In this document: positions 40,747 through 49,850 of the stretch, one piece after another
Layout: the number at the start of each line of letters is the position of its first letter
How positions within the stretch are numbered: position 1 is the stretch's first letter
Source: Thiocapsa bogorovii
Lineage (GTDB): Bacteria; Pseudomonadota; Gammaproteobacteria; Chromatiales; Chromatiaceae
Direction: 5' to 3'
DNA length: 64,000 nucleotides
Assembly (NCBI RefSeq): GCF_021228795.1
Contig: NZ_CP089309.1
Span: 124,001-188,000 of the forward strand
Translations under genes and position numbers: made by a program
Notes under the pieces: model-generated
Database searches by the model: none
Told to the model about the DNA's origin: nothing
What the model saw: only the letters and a program-made list of their open reading frames with translations

Positions 40747-42387
40747 TTACCGATTCACCGCGGACAGGACGGCGCCCAGAGAGGCAGCCACGGTATCCCG
40801 GTCGATGGCCGCGCCGGCGATGCGCTGCGATCCGAGCTCGAGCTGGACATAGGCGATCGCTTCGGCATCCGTGCCCTCGCCGATTGCATGCTCCTGATAG
40901 TCCAAGATGCGCACCGGCTGGCCGCTCCAACGCGACCAGGCATCCACGAAGGCCGCCATGGCCCCCTCCCCTTCACCGCGCAGCCGATGCTCCCCTTCCG
41001 GTCCCGCGACGCGGGCCTCGATGACGTCGTACCCGTTGCGATCGAGCCGATAACCGAGCAGCCGGACCGGGGCTTGATCACCGACGAAACGATCCATGAA
41101 GATGCGGTGGATGCTCTCGGCATCCATCTCTCCGCCGCGCCGCTCGCTCTGCGCTTGAACCAATCGAGCCAGCTCGACCTGTATCCAGCGCGGCAGGTTG
41201 AGGCCGAAGTCGCGCTCCATGACGAAGGCGACGCCGCCCTTCCCGGACTGGCTATTGACCCGGATGACCGCCTGATAGCTGCGCCCCAGATCGCGCGGGT
41301 CGATGGGCAGATAGGCGACCTGCCAGGGCTCCTCGTGGCTCTGACGCATCAAACACTTGCGGATCGCGTCCTGATGACTGCCGGAGAAGGCGGTGTAGAC
41401 CAGCTCGCCCACCCAGGGATGGCGTGGGTGTAGCGGCGTCCCGGTGCATTCCTCCACCACCCGGACGATCTCGTCCGGGTCGCTCAGGTCCAGACCCGGA
41501 TCGATGCCCTGGCTGTAGAGGTTCATCGCCAGGGTCACGATGTCCAGATTGCCCGTGCGCTCGCCATTTCCGAGCAGGGTCCCCTCGACCCGATCCGCAC
41601 CCGCCAACAGAGCCAGCTCCGCCGCGGCCGCGGCTCCGCCCCGGTCATTATGGGTGTGCACCGAGAGAACGATCGTGTCGCGCCGCGAGAGATGCGTTGC
41701 GAAGTACTCGACCTGATCGGCGAAGACATTCGGGCTCGCGACCTCGACCGTCGCCGGAAGATTGATGATGCACGGCCGCTGCGGGGTCGGCTGCCAGACG
41801 TCCAAGACGGCCTCGCAGACCTCGACGGCATAGTCCGGCTCGGTGGCCGTGAAGCTCTCCGGCGAATACTGGAAGGTCCAGCGTGTTTCGGGCCGTCGCG
41901 CCGCCTCGCGCAAGACCCACGCTGCACCTTGACGCGCGATCTCCGTCACGCCCGCGCGATCCTGACCGAACACCCATTCACGCTGTATCGGCGAGGTCGA
42001 ATTGTATAGATGGACGATCGCGCGCGGCACACCGTCCAACGCGTCGAAGGTTCTGCGGATCAGATCTTCGCGCGCCTGGACCAAAACCTGGACTGTGACG
42101 TCCTCGGGGATCTTGTCCTCCTCGATCAACCCGCGCACGAAGTCGAAGTCGGGCTGGCTCGCAGCCGGAAAGCCGATCTCGATCTCCTTGAAGCCAAGCT
42201 TGACCAGCAAAGCCCAGAGACGACGTTTCTGGGCCACCCCCATCGGCTCCAACAGGGCTTGGTTGCCATCGCGCAGATCCACGCTCGCCCAGATCGGAGC
42301 CTGCTCGACGACACGGCTCGGCCAACGGCGGTTCGGTAGATCCACCACCGGACTACGACGATATTTTCGGGCATCAAAACGGGTCAT
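40747..42387 (-). CDS. leuA: 2-isopropylmalate synthase (LeuA type 2)
   Basis: Condenses acetyl-CoA with 2-oxoisovalerate, the first step of leucine synthesis, in the cytoplasm. 546 residues of the longer LeuA2 class: [20 protein letters not shown] at the start of the TIM barrel (metal-binding D in DLRDGNQ), [20 protein letters not shown] (HxH metal ligands), [19 protein letters not shown], then the C-terminal LeuA dimer regulatory domain (about 430-546, [19 protein letters not shown]) for leucine feedback. The IS3 element ends at the base beside the stop codon. Divergent from an Lrp-type gene. Confidence 0.95.
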   Translation of the reverse strand: MTRFDARKYRRSPVVDLPNRRWPSRVVEQAPIWASVDLRDGNQALLEPMGVAQKRRLWALLVKLGFKEIEIGFPAASQPDFDFVRGLIEEDKIPEDVTVQVLVQAREDLIRRTFDALDGVPRAIVHLYNSTSPIQREWVFGQDRAGVTEIARQGAAWVLREAARRPETRWTFQYSPESFTATEPDYAVEVCEAVLDVWQPTPQRPCIINLPATVEVASPNVFADQVEYFATHLSRRDTIVLSVHTHNDRGGAAAAAELALLAGADRVEGTLLGNGERTGNLDIVTLAMNLYSQGIDPGLDLSDPDEIVRVVEECTGTPLHPRHPWVGELVYTAFSGSHQDAIRKCLMRQSHEEPWQVAYLPIDPRDLGRSYQAVIRVNSQSGKGGVAFVMERDFGLNLPRWIQVELARLVQAQSERRGGEMDAESIHRIFMDRFVGDQAPVRLLGYRLDRNGYDVIEARVAGPEGEHRLRGEGEGAMAAFVDAWSRWSGQPVRILDYQEHAIGEGTDAEAIAYVQLELGSQRIAGAAIDRDTVAASLGAVLSAVNR

Positions 42388-42550
42388 GATCTTCTCCGGG
42401 AGCCGATTTCGGGTGTGCTGGATACGCTCCGCAAACGCAGGAGTGGGAGCCTCATGGGCAGGTGCCTCGTGAGCCCTTACCCGGGTCGCGGCTGGTTTGC
42501 CGACGGAGATAGAATAGGCCCTTTAGGCACGTAGATGATTGCAAACATGT

Positions 42551-42561
42551 CCTATATTAGG
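42551..42561. promoter_or_regulatory. AT-rich dyad in the leuA-lrp divergent region
   Basis: The 265-base gap between leuA and the Lrp gene contains an unusually A/T-rich part (about 42530-42600). At its centre is CCTATATTAGG, a dyad with arms CCTA/TAGG. Position and composition suit a binding site for the adjoining Lrp-type regulator and overlapping promoters. It is a candidate only. Confidence 0.35.
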
Positions 42562-42652
42562 ATCATATGCGCAATGTTCTGCCGCTTTTTACATATTATT
42601 CGGCAGATCAAGAATCGCCATCGCGGACGACTGACCCGACGGAGCAACCCCC

Positions 42653-43117
42653 ATGAAGCTGGACCGTTACGATCGCCGGATCCTCGAAGCGCTACAACGC
42701 GACGGACGCATCAGCAATCAAGAGCTGGCCGACCGCATCGGCCTCTCGCCATCACCCTGTCTGCGGCGCGTGCGAGCGCTCGAGGAGTCGGGCGTTATCT
42801 GCGGCTATGCGGCCCTGCTCGATGCCAAGACACTCGGGCTTAACCTCATGGCGCTCCTGAGCATCTCGATGGACAAGCACACTCCGGAGCGCTTCGAGCG
42901 TTTCGACGCCGCCGTTGCGGCCATCCCCGAGGTGCAGGAGTGTCTCTTGATCACCGGACGCGATGCCGACTACCAGCTCAAGGTCGTCGTACGCGATATG
43001 GATGCCTACCAGGACCTGCTGCTCAACAAGATCACGCGCATCGAAGGGGTGACCGGCGTGCACTCGAGCTTCGTCCTGCGGCGCGTGGTCGAGCGCGCAA
43101 GCCTCCCGTTGGGTTGA
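42653..43117 (+). CDS. Lrp/AsnC-family transcription regulator
   Basis: A 154-residue regulator. An N-terminal AsnC-type helix-turn-helix (about residues 1-55, LDRYDRRILEALQRDGRISN and QELADRIGLSPSPCLRRVRA) is followed by the RAM ligand-binding domain (ECLLITGRDADYQLKVVVRD, VTGVHSSFVLRRV). Length and sequence fit leucine-responsive regulators. It is divergent from leuA, which suggests it controls leucine synthesis and itself. Paralogues such as AsnC or BkdR cannot be excluded. Confidence 0.9.
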   Translation: MKLDRYDRRILEALQRDGRISNQELADRIGLSPSPCLRRVRALEESGVICGYAALLDAKTLGLNLMALLSISMDKHTPERFERFDAAVAAIPEVQECLLITGRDADYQLKVVVRDMDAYQDLLLNKITRIEGVTGVHSSFVLRRVVERASLPLG

Positions 43118-43328
43118 GGCCGACCGACGCAAGGGGATCAGGATGAAGGGCAGCAGAAGGGGGCCGTAGGACGAGCGAGAAGTTGGACCGCAACCCCTGC
43201 CGTGCCCTGCTCTTTCGTGCTCGCTTTGCGCATCGTCCGCTGCGACGCAGACGACCTTGCCGCCCCCGGCACGCCGAATGCATCAATCTCCAGCGAAAGC
43301 CTCATCTATCGGAGGCGAGGAGAAAACC

Positions 43329-43718
43329 ATGAACGATCGACAACTCCAAACCCAGTCGCAGAGAGGGACGAAACAGGATCACGAGCGCGCACGCCGGCTC
43401 CGCGGGGTCCTGACGGAAGCGTCACTTCAAAACGAAAACGTCCTTTACGCATCCACAAGAGGCATTAGTCAGAATAACGGGTCGTTCGGATTTCGCCCTG
43501 CTTATCTCGATGGCGCAAGCGGCGAGGCGGTGCTGTCATGCTTTTCGAACGGTACCCCGGCGCCCGTGCACCTGCTCGATGGGCTGCCCGAGTCCTGGAT
43601 CCTGAACCGAGATCACGCGGGTCACGTGACTGCGACTCGCCCCGGCATCATCTCCGGATTCATCCGCGACGGTCGGTTCTATACGCGGGAAGAGGCCATC
43701 ACGGCCACAGCTCACTAG
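43329..43718 (+). CDS. Hypothetical protein, unrecognised
   Basis: A 129-residue soluble protein. The first 35 residues are charged and probably disordered. The rest has a compact strand-rich look: GSFGFRPAYLDGASGEAVLS, APVHLLDGLPESWILN and ATRPGIISGFIRDGRFYTRE. The ending suggests a small domain that may bind another protein. GAGGAGA lies about 9 bases before the ATG at 43329. It stands between lrp and the phosphatase gene on the same strand with large gaps, so it is likely transcribed alone. Confidence 0.6.
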   Translation: MNDRQLQTQSQRGTKQDHERARRLRGVLTEASLQNENVLYASTRGISQNNGSFGFRPAYLDGASGEAVLSCFSNGTPAPVHLLDGLPESWILNRDHAGHVTATRPGIISGFIRDGRFYTREEAITATAH

Positions 43719-44071
43719 ACCGTCACACACCGACTCGACAACGGTTCTCCGCCGGTGCAGGGACGCACCACCTCCCGCCGTAAAAGCCACCCCCGTTCAG
43801 CATAACCTGAGCCCCGTCTCTTCTACGGAGATGCAAAGGGATCCCGGGGTCAATTCAGCGGTTCCCCGACCGCTTTCCGTTGCACTCTCGGATGTGCCCG
43901 GACATTCCAATCACGAAGAGACTCGGATCGCGCATAACATGCGATCGTCACGCGAAGGTCTTATCCTGTTCGACAATTTGGCGGAAACGGCGTCCGAAGC
44001 AACCTTCATCGGGCTCCGCACCGCCGACCAAGTCGTCTTTCTTGACCGACCGAAACGAGACCGAGCGAATC
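43719..44071. other. Intergenic region before the PhoX gene
   Basis: About 350 bases. No gene, terminator with T tract, or clear Pho box (CTGTCAT repeats) was found. The phosphatase frame is open leftward to 43880, but the sequence there lacks family similarity, and the twin-arginine signal is correctly placed from the ATG at 44072. Confidence 0.35.
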
Positions 44072-46105
44072 ATGATGACCGGCATCGAGCAGCGTTTCTC
44101 CTGTCCGGCCGAGGCCTACGAGGCGTCGGACGATCACCCACTGAACTCAAGCGCCGTCGCCACACTAGGCGACATCATCCAGGCCCGCTTGAGCCGGCGC
44201 GACCTGCTGCGCGGTGCGCTCGCCGCGAGCACGCTGAGTGGTCTCGCGGCCGGCCCTTTGGCGCTGCTTTCGTCCACCGCGAGACCGACGGAAGGCGAGC
44301 GCGAGACCGCGAAGACATGCTTCGATTTCAATGAGATTGCCCATGGTGTCGACCAGACTCATCATGTGGCACCCGGTTATCGCGCCGAGATCCTGATCCG
44401 TTGGGGCGATCCCGTCCTCCCGGGCGCACCGGCCTTCGACCCGGATCGCCAAAGCGCGAACGCACAGATCCGCCAGTTCGGCTACAACAACGACTATGTC
44501 GGCTATGTGCCCTTGCCGCCCGGATCGGGAAGCTCCGACCACGGCCTGCTGTGCATCAATCACGAGTACACCGCCGCCGAGGTGATGTTCCCCGACGCAG
44601 GCGTGGCGACCGCGGAGCACGTCGAGATCGAGATGGCGTGCAACGGCGGATCCATCATCGAGATCAAGAAGAGCGAGGGGCGCTGGTCGGTTGTCCCCGA
44701 CAGCACGTACGCCCGCCGGATCTCCGCGCTGGACACCGAGATGGCACTCTCCGGACCGGCCGCCGGACACGACCGCATGAAGACCAGCGCAGATCCGAGC
44801 GGAACCCGGGTGATCGGGACACTCAACAACTGCGCCGGGGGCATCACCCCGTGGGGCACCTACTTGATGGCCGAGGAGAACTTCCAGGGCTATTTCTCGG
44901 GCGATCTCGATCGGCATTCGGAGGTCGACACTGCCGAAGGCTTCGCAGAGCATCCTGAGAAACGCAACTACGCACGCTACGGCGTGCCTTCCGGCCACTT
45001 CGCCTGGGGCCGGTTCCACAAGCGTTTCGACGTCAATGCGGAGCCCAACGAGGCAAACCGCTTCGGCTGGATTGTCGAGGTCGACCCGCTCGACCCGGCA
45101 TCCATGCCCGTCAAGCGCACCGCGCTCGGGCGGTTCAAGCACGAGGGTGCCGAATCCATCGTGAATGCCGACCGACGCCTCGTGCTCTATTCGGGCGACG
45201 ACCAACGCTTCGAGTATCTCTATCGTTTCGTGACCGAGGGGACATTCGACCCGAGTAATCGCGCGGCAAACCGCAACCTATTGGACACGGGCACGCTCTC
45301 GGTCGCACGCTTCGAGCCGAACGGCACGCTCCTTTGGCTCCCGCTCGTCTTCGGCCAAGCCGGTCTAACCCCGGAGCACGGCTTCCACTCCCAGGCCGAT
45401 GTCCTGATCGAGACTCGCCGGGCCGCAGACCTGCTCGGGGCGACGCCGATGGACCGACCAGAGGACGTAGAGCCGAACCCGCACAACGGCCGCGTCTATG
45501 TGATGCTCACCAACAACAAGGAACGCTCCGGCGAGCAGGTGGATCCGGCGAACCCGCGAGGCGCCAACCTTTGGGGTCATCTTCTGGAGCTGATCCCGCC
45601 CGCCGGCGATCATACGGCAGCGCGTTTCGGGTGGGAGGTTCTGGTCAAGGCCGGTGACCCGCGAGACCCGGCGACGGCTGCACTCTGGAATCCGGCGACG
45701 AGCGAGAACGGCTGGTTCGCCTGCCCGGACAACTGCGCGGTGGACCATCAGGGCCGGCTCTGGATCGCAACCGACCAGGGCAACGCCTGGCCGCGTACAT
45801 CGGGAAGTGCCGACGGGCTCTGGGCGCTTGAAACCGACGGCCAAGGCCGTGGCACCGGCCGCATGTTTTTCCGAGTGCCCGTGGGCGCCGAGCTCTGCGG
45901 ACCTTGCTTCACGCCGGATGGACGCACACTCTTTCTCGCCGTGCAGCACCCGGCAACCGACGGCACGTTCGGCGATCCGGGGTTCGAACGCCCTTCGACC
46001 TTCGAAGACCCCGCTAGCCGCTGGCCGGACTTCGACCCCGCGCTGCCCCCTCGCCCCTCGGTCGTTGTGGTCACACGGGATGATGGAGGCCCGATCGGAG
46101 GCTGA
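44072..46105 (+). CDS. phoX: PhoX-type phosphatase (DUF839), Tat-exported
   Basis: A 677-residue PhoX/DUF839 protein, a calcium- and iron-dependent alkaline phosphatase family that releases phosphate from organic esters in the periplasm. The twin-arginine signal is LSRRDLLRGALAAS (about residues 40-53), preceded by a longer N-terminus than a typical Tat signal, as is common in PhoX. Family blocks: YVPLPPGSGSSDHGLLCINH and EYT, NCAGGITPWGTYLMAEENFQ, GRFKHEGAESIVNADRRLVL, RPEDVEPNPHNGRVYVMLTN, CPDNCAVDHQGRLWIATDQG. Of two adjacent ATGs the first was taken. The strand-mate upstream is unrelated. Confidence 0.88.
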   Translation: MMTGIEQRFSCPAEAYEASDDHPLNSSAVATLGDIIQARLSRRDLLRGALAASTLSGLAAGPLALLSSTARPTEGERETAKTCFDFNEIAHGVDQTHHVAPGYRAEILIRWGDPVLPGAPAFDPDRQSANAQIRQFGYNNDYVGYVPLPPGSGSSDHGLLCINHEYTAAEVMFPDAGVATAEHVEIEMACNGGSIIEIKKSEGRWSVVPDSTYARRISALDTEMALSGPAAGHDRMKTSADPSGTRVIGTLNNCAGGITPWGTYLMAEENFQGYFSGDLDRHSEVDTAEGFAEHPEKRNYARYGVPSGHFAWGRFHKRFDVNAEPNEANRFGWIVEVDPLDPASMPVKRTALGRFKHEGAESIVNADRRLVLYSGDDQRFEYLYRFVTEGTFDPSNRAANRNLLDTGTLSVARFEPNGTLLWLPLVFGQAGLTPEHGFHSQADVLIETRRAADLLGATPMDRPEDVEPNPHNGRVYVMLTNNKERSGEQVDPANPRGANLWGHLLELIPPAGDHTAARFGWEVLVKAGDPRDPATAALWNPATSENGWFACPDNCAVDHQGRLWIATDQGNAWPRTSGSADGLWALETDGQGRGTGRMFFRVPVGAELCGPCFTPDGRTLFLAVQHPATDGTFGDPGFERPSTFEDPASRWPDFDPALPPRPSVVVVTRDDGGPIGG

Positions 46106-46247
46106 GCGAGAAGAGAGCCGCCGAGGCCGTTTATCCTAGATCCCGACGGGTGAGGCTTCAGATGTCCAAGATCGTCAACCGCGTCAAACGATTGCATGGT
46201 GAGTGACGCGGTCGCCTGCCGGATCTGTTCGATTCGCTCACTGGCCG

Positions 46248-47429
46248 TCACCCCGGCGTTTGGTCAAGCGAAGGCGCCTTCGGATCGGGGTCGTCGGGTG
46301 GCCGGACCACCGCATCGGCCACTTGCTTCGGATCGGGCGCCTCCGCGACCTTGTCCAGGTCGCCCAGGACGGATTCGACATCGGGGAGAAGATCGGCGAG
46401 CTCGACCCCGTAGACCTCCCAGATCGAGATGAAGAGCGAGGCGATCAGAGGTCCGATAAAGAGCCCGTTGAAACCGAACATGAAGATGCCGCCGAGCGTG
46501 CTCAGAAAGATCATCAGCTCGTGCATCTTGGTGTCGCGCCCGACCAGGATAGGTCGAAGCACGTTGTCGAGGCTCCCGACCACCAGCGCACAGAAGAGAG
46601 CCAGTCCGATCGCGCTTCCCATATGCCCCTGCACGGCCAACACGATGCACGCCGGCACCCAAACAAGCGCGGAACCGACGGCCGGGATAATCGACAAAAC
46701 CACCATCACGGTGCCCCAGAACACCGCGTTCTCGATGCCCGCAATGGCGAAGGCGACGCCGGCCAGTCCGCCTTGCAGGAGTCCGATCAACAGCGTCCCC
46801 TTGAGGGTAGCACGGGTCACCGAGGTGAACTTCTGCAGCATCACCCGCTCGTCGGCGCTCTTGAGCGGCAGGTAGTAAAGGATCTTACTGACAAGCTTGT
46901 GCCCGTCGATCTGCAGAAAATACATGCTGTAGAGCATCACGAACGCCATGAAGAAGAAGTTCAGGGTGCCCACGGTCAAAGACGACAGCCCCCCGACGAC
47001 GAACTTGCTGGCGATCGTAGCCGCCTCGCCGAGACGTTCGATCAAAAGCGAGCGCAGGGGCAGCAAATTCTCGTAGAACGGCAAACGACGCATGCCCTCC
47101 AGAAAGGCATCCGGATCGGCAAGCCGCTCCTTGAGCCAAGGCACGAAGGTTTGGGTGACATCGAGCGCCTGCCCGACCACGACTGCGACCAGCAGCGACA
47201 GCGGGATCAACACGACGACCGCCACCGCCAGAAGCGTCGCGAGCGACGCCAGACGCGGACTGCCCCTCAAACGCGGCTGCAGCCAGAGAAACAGCGGGCG
47301 GGCCATCGCACTGAAGAGTCCAGCGAGAAAGAGCGCCATCAGAAACTGTTGAATCATCGCCAGAAAGAGCGCGGAGATCCCGAGCGCCATCAAAATGACG
47401 ACCCATTTATTGACAAGGTCTTGGTTCAT
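46248..47429 (-). CDS. AI-2E family transporter (TqsA/PerM-like permease)
   Basis: A 393-residue inner-membrane protein with about eight helices. It shows the family layout: paired N-terminal helices, a soluble loop (about 105-150), then VMLYSMYFLQIDGHKLVSKI, the conserved LLIGLLQGGLAGVAFAIAGI, SIIPAVGSALVWVPACIVLA and GSLDNVLRPILVGRDTKMHE. The members vary in role (autoinducer-2 export, Na+/H+ exchange), so the substrate cannot be named. It reads toward phoX. A proline- and acid-rich cytoplasmic tail ends the protein. Confidence 0.88.
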   Translation of the reverse strand: MNQDLVNKWVVILMALGISALFLAMIQQFLMALFLAGLFSAMARPLFLWLQPRLRGSPRLASLATLLAVAVVVLIPLSLLVAVVVGQALDVTQTFVPWLKERLADPDAFLEGMRRLPFYENLLPLRSLLIERLGEAATIASKFVVGGLSSLTVGTLNFFFMAFVMLYSMYFLQIDGHKLVSKILYYLPLKSADERVMLQKFTSVTRATLKGTLLIGLLQGGLAGVAFAIAGIENAVFWGTVMVVLSIIPAVGSALVWVPACIVLAVQGHMGSAIGLALFCALVVGSLDNVLRPILVGRDTKMHELMIFLSTLGGIFMFGFNGLFIGPLIASLFISIWEVYGVELADLLPDVESVLGDLDKVAEAPDPKQVADAVVRPPDDPDPKAPSLDQTPG

Positions 47430-47478
47430 AAAACTTACTTATCCTTTTGAAAGAGCTGGTGCAGCACCCGATACGCGG

Positions 47479-48924
47479 TCAGAGAGATCCGACACTGCGC
47501 AACGGCCCGAATGTGGCTTCGAGCCGGGCGGCGGGCCGCTGGATCCATGACGCCAGATGAGCCTGACCGGTCTCCTCGAGTCGACGGCATCCGTCTCCCG
47601 GCAACAGGAGCGGGATCGCCCACGGGGGCCGAAAGACCAAGGCGTTCATCGGCGTCGCCCAATCATCGATGATCGCCATCCAGGGCCATTGCAGCGCGTA
47701 GGGCTCCTCGGGTCCGAACGCCAAGCAGTTGGTCTCGGTGCTGGCCGTCGCATTCATCAGCCCATGTGTCGCCGTCCACCAAGCGGCGGACTTCGCCGTC
47801 CCGAGCAATCCGATGGTCAGCGCTGCGACAACCACCAGTCGCGCTAGGCGAGGGATGCAGGGAACATCTGTACGCGCCGACGGGCGCCCGGCGATCCCGA
47901 CCGCAAGCCCCATCAAGAGCAACGCGACCGGCAAGATCAGCCCAGCCTTGAGCTTGATACCCTCACCGAAGAGGATATCAACGCCAACGGCAACGCCTAT
48001 GAGGGGCAGCAGCAGAAAGGCCGGCCACAGCAGGCCGCTCTGGGCGACCCGGCGACCTCGCCCCCACCCGGAACAGAGGCTTAGCGCCGCCAAGACCCCC
48101 GAGACCACCACCCAGCTCAACAGTACGCCCTGAGACAGGGTCTCGGGGAGCAGGTAGCGGACGGCGGCGTCCGGCTCGGCCAGCGAGCGCTCGTAGCCGG
48201 TGGCGCCGATCAGTGTCGAGATCATGCGCAAGAGGGCCGAGACGGCAAAGGCCGCGGCAAGGCCGCTCCAAGCCCGGGTCCAGATGTGATCGATTGCGCG
48301 ATCGGACCGGGCATTCATGAGTGCGACGAGACACAAAAATCCCGCCAAAGCAAAGCCCAGCGGATGGAGGAGGAGCAGCAAAGGGGCCAGGATTGCACCG
48401 TAGGTCAAGGTCAGACGGCGATTCGGCGCAAGCGCCCCGAGGAGAACGAACGGCCAGACGAGGTACAGGCTGAAAAGCAACTCCGAGACCGCGGAGAAAT
48501 TGATCTGGTTGGCGACCAGAAAGAGCAGCGGCAGCAGAATCAACTCCGGCCGGCGGTTGCGCACAATGGACCAGCACACCAGCAAAGACGCCACGGGTAG
48601 AGCGACATAAGTGAAGGAAAAGAGGTGACGCAGCAGCCCGACATCATCGGTCAGCCGTGTCGCAGCCAAGGTCGGGAGCTGGGCAAGAACCGAGCCGAGC
48701 CGAAGATTCGGAAAGACCGGAACGCCGTCGAGCGCAAGCTTGAAGAAGTAGTAGGCGCCGTCGCCGAAGAGCGGCAGACCGACCAGCGCGATCGGGATAT
48801 AGGCCAGCACGACGAACGCAAGACCGAGCTGGAGTGCCCGTCGCTCGGAGAGGAGACAGCTGCCGACCGCGTGCAGCGCGTGCTCGGGTGTACTCGCAGC
48901 GGCAGAGGCTTCGGCTCTCGGCAT
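47479..48924 (-). CDS. Polytopic membrane protein, unrecognised
   Basis: A 481-residue membrane protein with about ten helices. An early loop [19 protein letters not shown] has an aspartate just after TM1, an arrangement seen in GT-C-type glycosyltransferases. The C-terminal 90 residues form a periplasmic domain with two cysteines ([18 protein letters not shown] and [14 protein letters not shown]). The start at 48924 was chosen because the hydrophobic region follows shortly; the frame extends further to 49200 without support. A GT-C role is only a suggestion. It is 56 bases downstream of the next minus-strand gene. Confidence 0.6.
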   Translation of the reverse strand: MPRAEASAAASTPEHALHAVGSCLLSERRALQLGLAFVVLAYIPIALVGLPLFGDGAYYFFKLALDGVPVFPNLRLGSVLAQLPTLAATRLTDDVGLLRHLFSFTYVALPVASLLVCWSIVRNRRPELILLPLLFLVANQINFSAVSELLFSLYLVWPFVLLGALAPNRRLTLTYGAILAPLLLLLHPLGFALAGFLCLVALMNARSDRAIDHIWTRAWSGLAAAFAVSALLRMISTLIGATGYERSLAEPDAAVRYLLPETLSQGVLLSWVVVSGVLAALSLCSGWGRGRRVAQSGLLWPAFLLLPLIGVAVGVDILFGEGIKLKAGLILPVALLLMGLAVGIAGRPSARTDVPCIPRLARLVVVAALTIGLLGTAKSAAWWTATHGLMNATASTETNCLAFGPEEPYALQWPWMAIIDDWATPMNALVFRPPWAIPLLLPGDGCRRLEETGQAHLASWIQRPAARLEATFGPLRSVGSL

Positions 48925-48980
48925 GGGATCGGGTCGACTCCGATGGGGCGATGGACAAGACAGGGCGACGGACGCCCCGT

Positions 48981-49637
48981 CTATCGTACCGTGAGTCGAG
49001 GATCGTTTGGCGGAACAAGCGAAGGATACAGATCGGGCAAGGGCGGCGGCAGGGGCGGAGGCAGCACGGGCGGCGTCGCTCCCCATTGCGGCGGCGACTC
49101 GAAGAACCCCTGGTCGGCGAACCCGCCCGGCCTCGGAGGTTCGCGCAGCGGGCGGCGCGCGGGGTCGGTCGGCCGGAAGCGGTAGGGTGTCTCCGACCAA
49201 CCGGACGTGAAGCCTTCCGGCAGTCGATCGTCGCGACGGAAGACCGGGTCATCGAGACCGCGATCTCCTCCGCCGAGCCAATCCGTCGATCCACTCTCCC
49301 GGCTGTCGGCCCAACCGCCGAAACGACGCTGCTCCCGCTCATCGAGAGGGCGGAAGCGATAGCCATCGATCACCGAACCGCTGTCGGGGCGTGACCCGAA
49401 CTGCGAGAATCGGTCATCGCGCCACGCTGCGGGAGGGGTTGGCGGGGTCGGCGTCTTCGGAACGGTGAAGGTTTGCGGGCGTTCCAAAGGACGCATCTTC
49501 GCCGGGACCGCATCGGCAACAGGCTGCGAATCGCGTACCGGAACGCCCAAGACCAACAGGATCACGGCGGTCGCGACGAAGATCGCAAGAAAGATCGCTC
49601 CCACGATGACGACGAGATCGAATCGTTGATTCATCAC
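48981..49637 (-). CDS. Single-pass membrane protein with proline-rich tail, unknown
   Basis: A 218-residue protein. One membrane segment (about residues 8-31, [24 protein letters not shown]) is followed by a low-complexity, Pro/Arg/Asp-rich periplasmic part. The motif YRFRPxDxxxRRP occurs twice (near 93 and 150), and the end is rich in polyproline ([16 protein letters not shown]). It is probably disordered and may bind partners or the cell wall. It reads into the polytopic membrane protein gene, with which it may be co-transcribed. Confidence 0.55.
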   Translation of the reverse strand: MMNQRFDLVVIVGAIFLAIFVATAVILLVLGVPVRDSQPVADAVPAKMRPLERPQTFTVPKTPTPPTPPAAWRDDRFSQFGSRPDSGSVIDGYRFRPLDEREQRRFGGWADSRESGSTDWLGGGDRGLDDPVFRRDDRLPEGFTSGWSETPYRFRPTDPARRPLREPPRPGGFADQGFFESPPQWGATPPVLPPPLPPPLPDLYPSLVPPNDPRLTVR

Positions 49638-49850
49638 TGAACACCTGCCTCCCGATCGGCACGAAAGCGGAGACGGCGAGAGCCGGGGTCACGCTGCCTT
49701 CGAAAAGCGACACACCGAACGCATCTTCGACTCGCAGCTTTCCTTTCGTCCCCTTAGAAATAGGCCGTAGATGCGGAATACGCAAGCACTATCGGTGTTT
49801 GATTGCGACGAATCGTCGCGGAAGGACGGTCAAGTGTCCGATTCAGGTTC

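Noticed and set aside
38975-40755. A target-site duplication for the IS3 element
   Set aside because: Flanking bases (CAG left, TTA right) do not match for 3 or 4 bases with any reasonable placement of the ends.
43880-44071. Pho box upstream of phoX
   Set aside because: No pair of CTGTCAT-like repeats with 11-base spacing could be found.
46161-46205. A 14-codon open frame between phoX and the AI-2E gene
   Set aside because: Too short, without a convincing ribosome site or any conserved context visible.
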